DNA of 7,345 nt. Source: Halovenus sp. (GTDB lineage: Archaea > Halobacteriota > Halobacteria > Halobacteriales > Haloarculaceae). The notes below the pieces were generated by a model. That model did no database searches and was not told the origin of the DNA. It worked only from the letters and a program-made list of their open reading frames with translations. The stretch spans positions 1-7,345 of the forward strand of contig PUNZ01000238.1 in the NCBI GenBank assembly GCA_003551945.1. The letters run 5' to 3'. Positions within the stretch are counted from its first letter, which is position 1. Each line of letters begins with the position of its first letter. Below, one piece after another: positions 6,615-7,345 of this stretch. A program made the position numbers and the translations under genes.

Positions 6615-6652
6615 AACACTGGTGAGTCCAACTGGAACACTGGCGAGCCCAA
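6615..6652 (+). repeat. Imperfect 17-bp direct repeat, 21-bp period
   Basis: AACACTGGTGAGTCCAA (6615-6631) recurs as AACACTGGCGAGCCCAA (6636-6652), 15 of 17 bases identical (both changes T to C). The 21-bp period is two helical turns. It starts 1 bp after the stop codon of the membrane protein gene and lies about 24 bp before the next inverted repeat. It may be a second regulator site, part of the 3' UTR, or a local duplication. Confidence 0.6.
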
Positions 6653-6675
6653 ATAAATCACTGCTATGGTGCTCT

Positions 6676-6687
6676 CGAAGATGTTCG
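6676..6687 (+). promoter_or_regulatory. Inverted-repeat operator of the Cys-containing DUF2249-like gene
   Basis: CGAA-GATG-TTCG followed by GGGGG, a perfect core palindrome. Its centre is 44.5 bp upstream of the ATG at 6726. The 20-bp zone downstream, where a TATA box would lie, reads AACTATCAGTAAG, at best a weak TATA element. Confidence 0.65.
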
Positions 6688-6725
6688 GGGGAAACTATCA
6701 GTAAGCTAAGAGAGTTTCTATACCT

Positions 6726-6980
6726 ATGCCATTCACTGTCGAACAGCTCGCCACCGTCAGTCGGGCCCCCACTGACGCTGGTATTGAACAGGTTCCGTGT
6801 TCGGAACTGGAGGCACTTGATGAGCAATTATCAGGTGACGTCGATTCGAGGTCAGTCATCGCCGCAACCTGCACCCGTGCAAAATCGGAGTGTATTCAAC
6901 GGGATGCAGAACAGTATGGGTTCGAATACGATACGATCGAAACAAACGACCGGACGGTAACTTTTGTCTGGAATAGATAG
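6726..6980 (+). CDS. Small divergent DUF2249/TusA-fold-like protein with three cysteines
   Basis: An 84-residue soluble protein. Its C-terminal half (residues 66-82, FEYDTIETNDRTVTFVW) aligns well with the C-terminus of the DUF2249 protein encoded next to it (YEYETIETENAVVTVIW), about half of the residues being identical. The N-terminal half lacks the LDVR and GPP landmarks of DUF2249. The order strand-helix-strand-helix-strand-strand can still be guessed (IEQVPC, SELEALDEQL, SVIAATC, the helix 52-63, then two strands), matching a TusA-like fold. Cysteines at 25, 49 and 56 have no counterpart in the two neighbouring DUF2249 proteins; C25 lies at the end of the first predicted strand, near where TusA has its catalytic Cys, but without CPxP. 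The ATG at 6726 is the only Met and lies 44.5 bp from the inverted-repeat centre. A longer overlapping frame (6622-6960) was rejected. Function unknown. Confidence 0.72.
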   Translation: MPFTVEQLATVSRAPTDAGIEQVPCSELEALDEQLSGDVDSRSVIAATCTRAKSECIQRDAEQYGFEYDTIETNDRTVTFVWNR

Positions 6981-7013
6981 TCCATTCTCCAAATGCGTCG
7001 GGTGAAGCAAAAC

Positions 7014-7025
7014 CGAACATCTTCG
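7014..7025 (+). promoter_or_regulatory. Inverted-repeat operator of the last DUF2249 gene
   Basis: CGAA-CATC-TTCG within the 14-bp near-palindrome CCGAACATCTTCGG (7013-7026). Its centre is 46.5 bp upstream of the ATG at 7066. It lies in the 85-bp gap after the stop codon at 6980. No clear TATA box follows. Confidence 0.65.
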
Positions 7026-7065
7026 GCAACACTGATTGACTGAGTTGTCTACTAGAGCTAGCCGT

Positions 7066-7345
7066 ATGATGGAGGTAACGTCAGTCTTAGCGCAAATCGA
7101 GGTGTCGAAATTCGAGAGCCCCGTCGATGATGACGTGGTCGAGCTTGACGTTCGAGAACTCGGACCACCACAGCCGCTTGTAAAGACGCTTGAAACGCTT
7201 GAAGAGATGAACGAAGCTGTGCTCATCCAGTACAATGACAGGGCACCGCAACATCTCTACCCAAAGCTTTCGGACAGAGGCTATGAGTACGAGACAATCG
7301 AAACTGAAAATGCCGTTGTCACCGTAATTTGGAGTGAATACTCCC
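7066..7345 (+). CDS. DUF2249-domain protein, 3' end missing
   Basis: At least 93 residues, open to the window edge. After an N-terminal extension of about 24 residues (MMEVTSVLAQIEVSKFESPV and on) comes a DUF2249 domain: VELDVRELGPP (25-35), a helix LVKTLETLEEM (38-48), AVLIQYNDRAPQHLYPKL (51-68, the position of the HDPxPL block) and YEYETIETENAVVTVIW (73-89). It has no cysteine, unlike the upstream paralogue. Two ATGs are adjacent (7066 and 7069); the first gives a distance to the inverted repeat closer to the other promoters. No Shine-Dalgarno precedes it. The domain appears complete at Trp89, so the stop may lie only a few codons beyond the window, or a second domain may follow. Third DUF2249-type gene of the module, again with its own promoter site; biochemical role unknown. 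Confidence 0.82.
   Translation, partial: MMEVTSVLAQIEVSKFESPVDDDVVELDVRELGPPQPLVKTLETLEEMNEAVLIQYNDRAPQHLYPKLSDRGYEYETIETENAVVTVIWSEYS

Noticed and set aside
6622..6960. 112-codon open frame on the plus strand
   Set aside because: Overlaps the 84-residue gene in another frame, has no family-like features, and its start precedes the operator that fits the ATG at 6726.
7106..7116. TCGAAATTCGA as another operator
   Set aside because: The spacer between half-sites is too short (no N4), it lies within the coding region of the last gene, and it has no TTCGGG flank.
1..7345. CRISPR arrays, insertion sequences, tRNA or rRNA genes
   Set aside because: No regularly spaced repeats, transposase frames, terminal inverted repeats or RNA-gene signatures were seen on reading both strands.

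Overview
The window looks like part of a haloarchaeal (class Halobacteria) chromosome or large replicon. The proteins are rich in Asp/Glu, most starts have no Shine-Dalgarno sequence, one clear archaeal TATA box lies about 25 bp upstream of an ATG, and several genes belong to types I associate with Halobacteria: a Bat-type (HTH_10) regulator, DUF2249 proteins and an AglF-like nucleotidyltransferase. Lines counted by hand run from about 45 to 62% GC, low for a typical haloarchaeon. I do not name a genus.

Left part (1-2934), housekeeping sugar and phosphate metabolism: the 3' part of a phosphoglucosamine/phosphomannomutase gene (+), a PHP-domain phosphoesterase (-) convergent with it at 1 bp, and, divergent from that across 38 bp, a sugar-1-phosphate nucleotidyltransferase (+). 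The mutase and nucleotidyltransferase carry out successive steps of nucleotide-sugar synthesis, but they are not in one operon.

Right part (2950-7345), a compact accessory module: a radical SAM protein of the TIGR04053 type (-), a divergent Bat-type HTH regulator (+), a DUF2249 protein (+), a 12-helix membrane protein resembling heme-copper oxidase subunit I but lacking the usual CuB ligands (+), a divergent DUF2249/TusA-fold-like protein with three cysteines (+), and a further DUF2249 protein that runs off the window (+).

The main finding is an inverted repeat, consensus on the coding strand CGAACATNTTCGGG (core CGAA-N4-TTCG), present once upstream of each of these six genes. In five cases its centre lies 43.5-46.5 bp before the ATG. 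In the radical SAM case it lies 58.5 bp before the ATG, and the asymmetric right flank (TTCGGGAG) points toward that gene. I saw no copy inside a coding region or near the three left-hand genes. The module is therefore probably a regulon of single-gene promoters controlled by one factor, most simply the HTH protein, which would then also regulate itself. Family knowledge suggests a role in anaerobic, nitrogen-oxide or heme-related metabolism, but the sequence does not prove that.

I found no tRNA, rRNA, CRISPR array, insertion sequence or origin. The intergenic gaps of the right part (51-154 bp) hold mostly these promoter elements, plus one short direct repeat.
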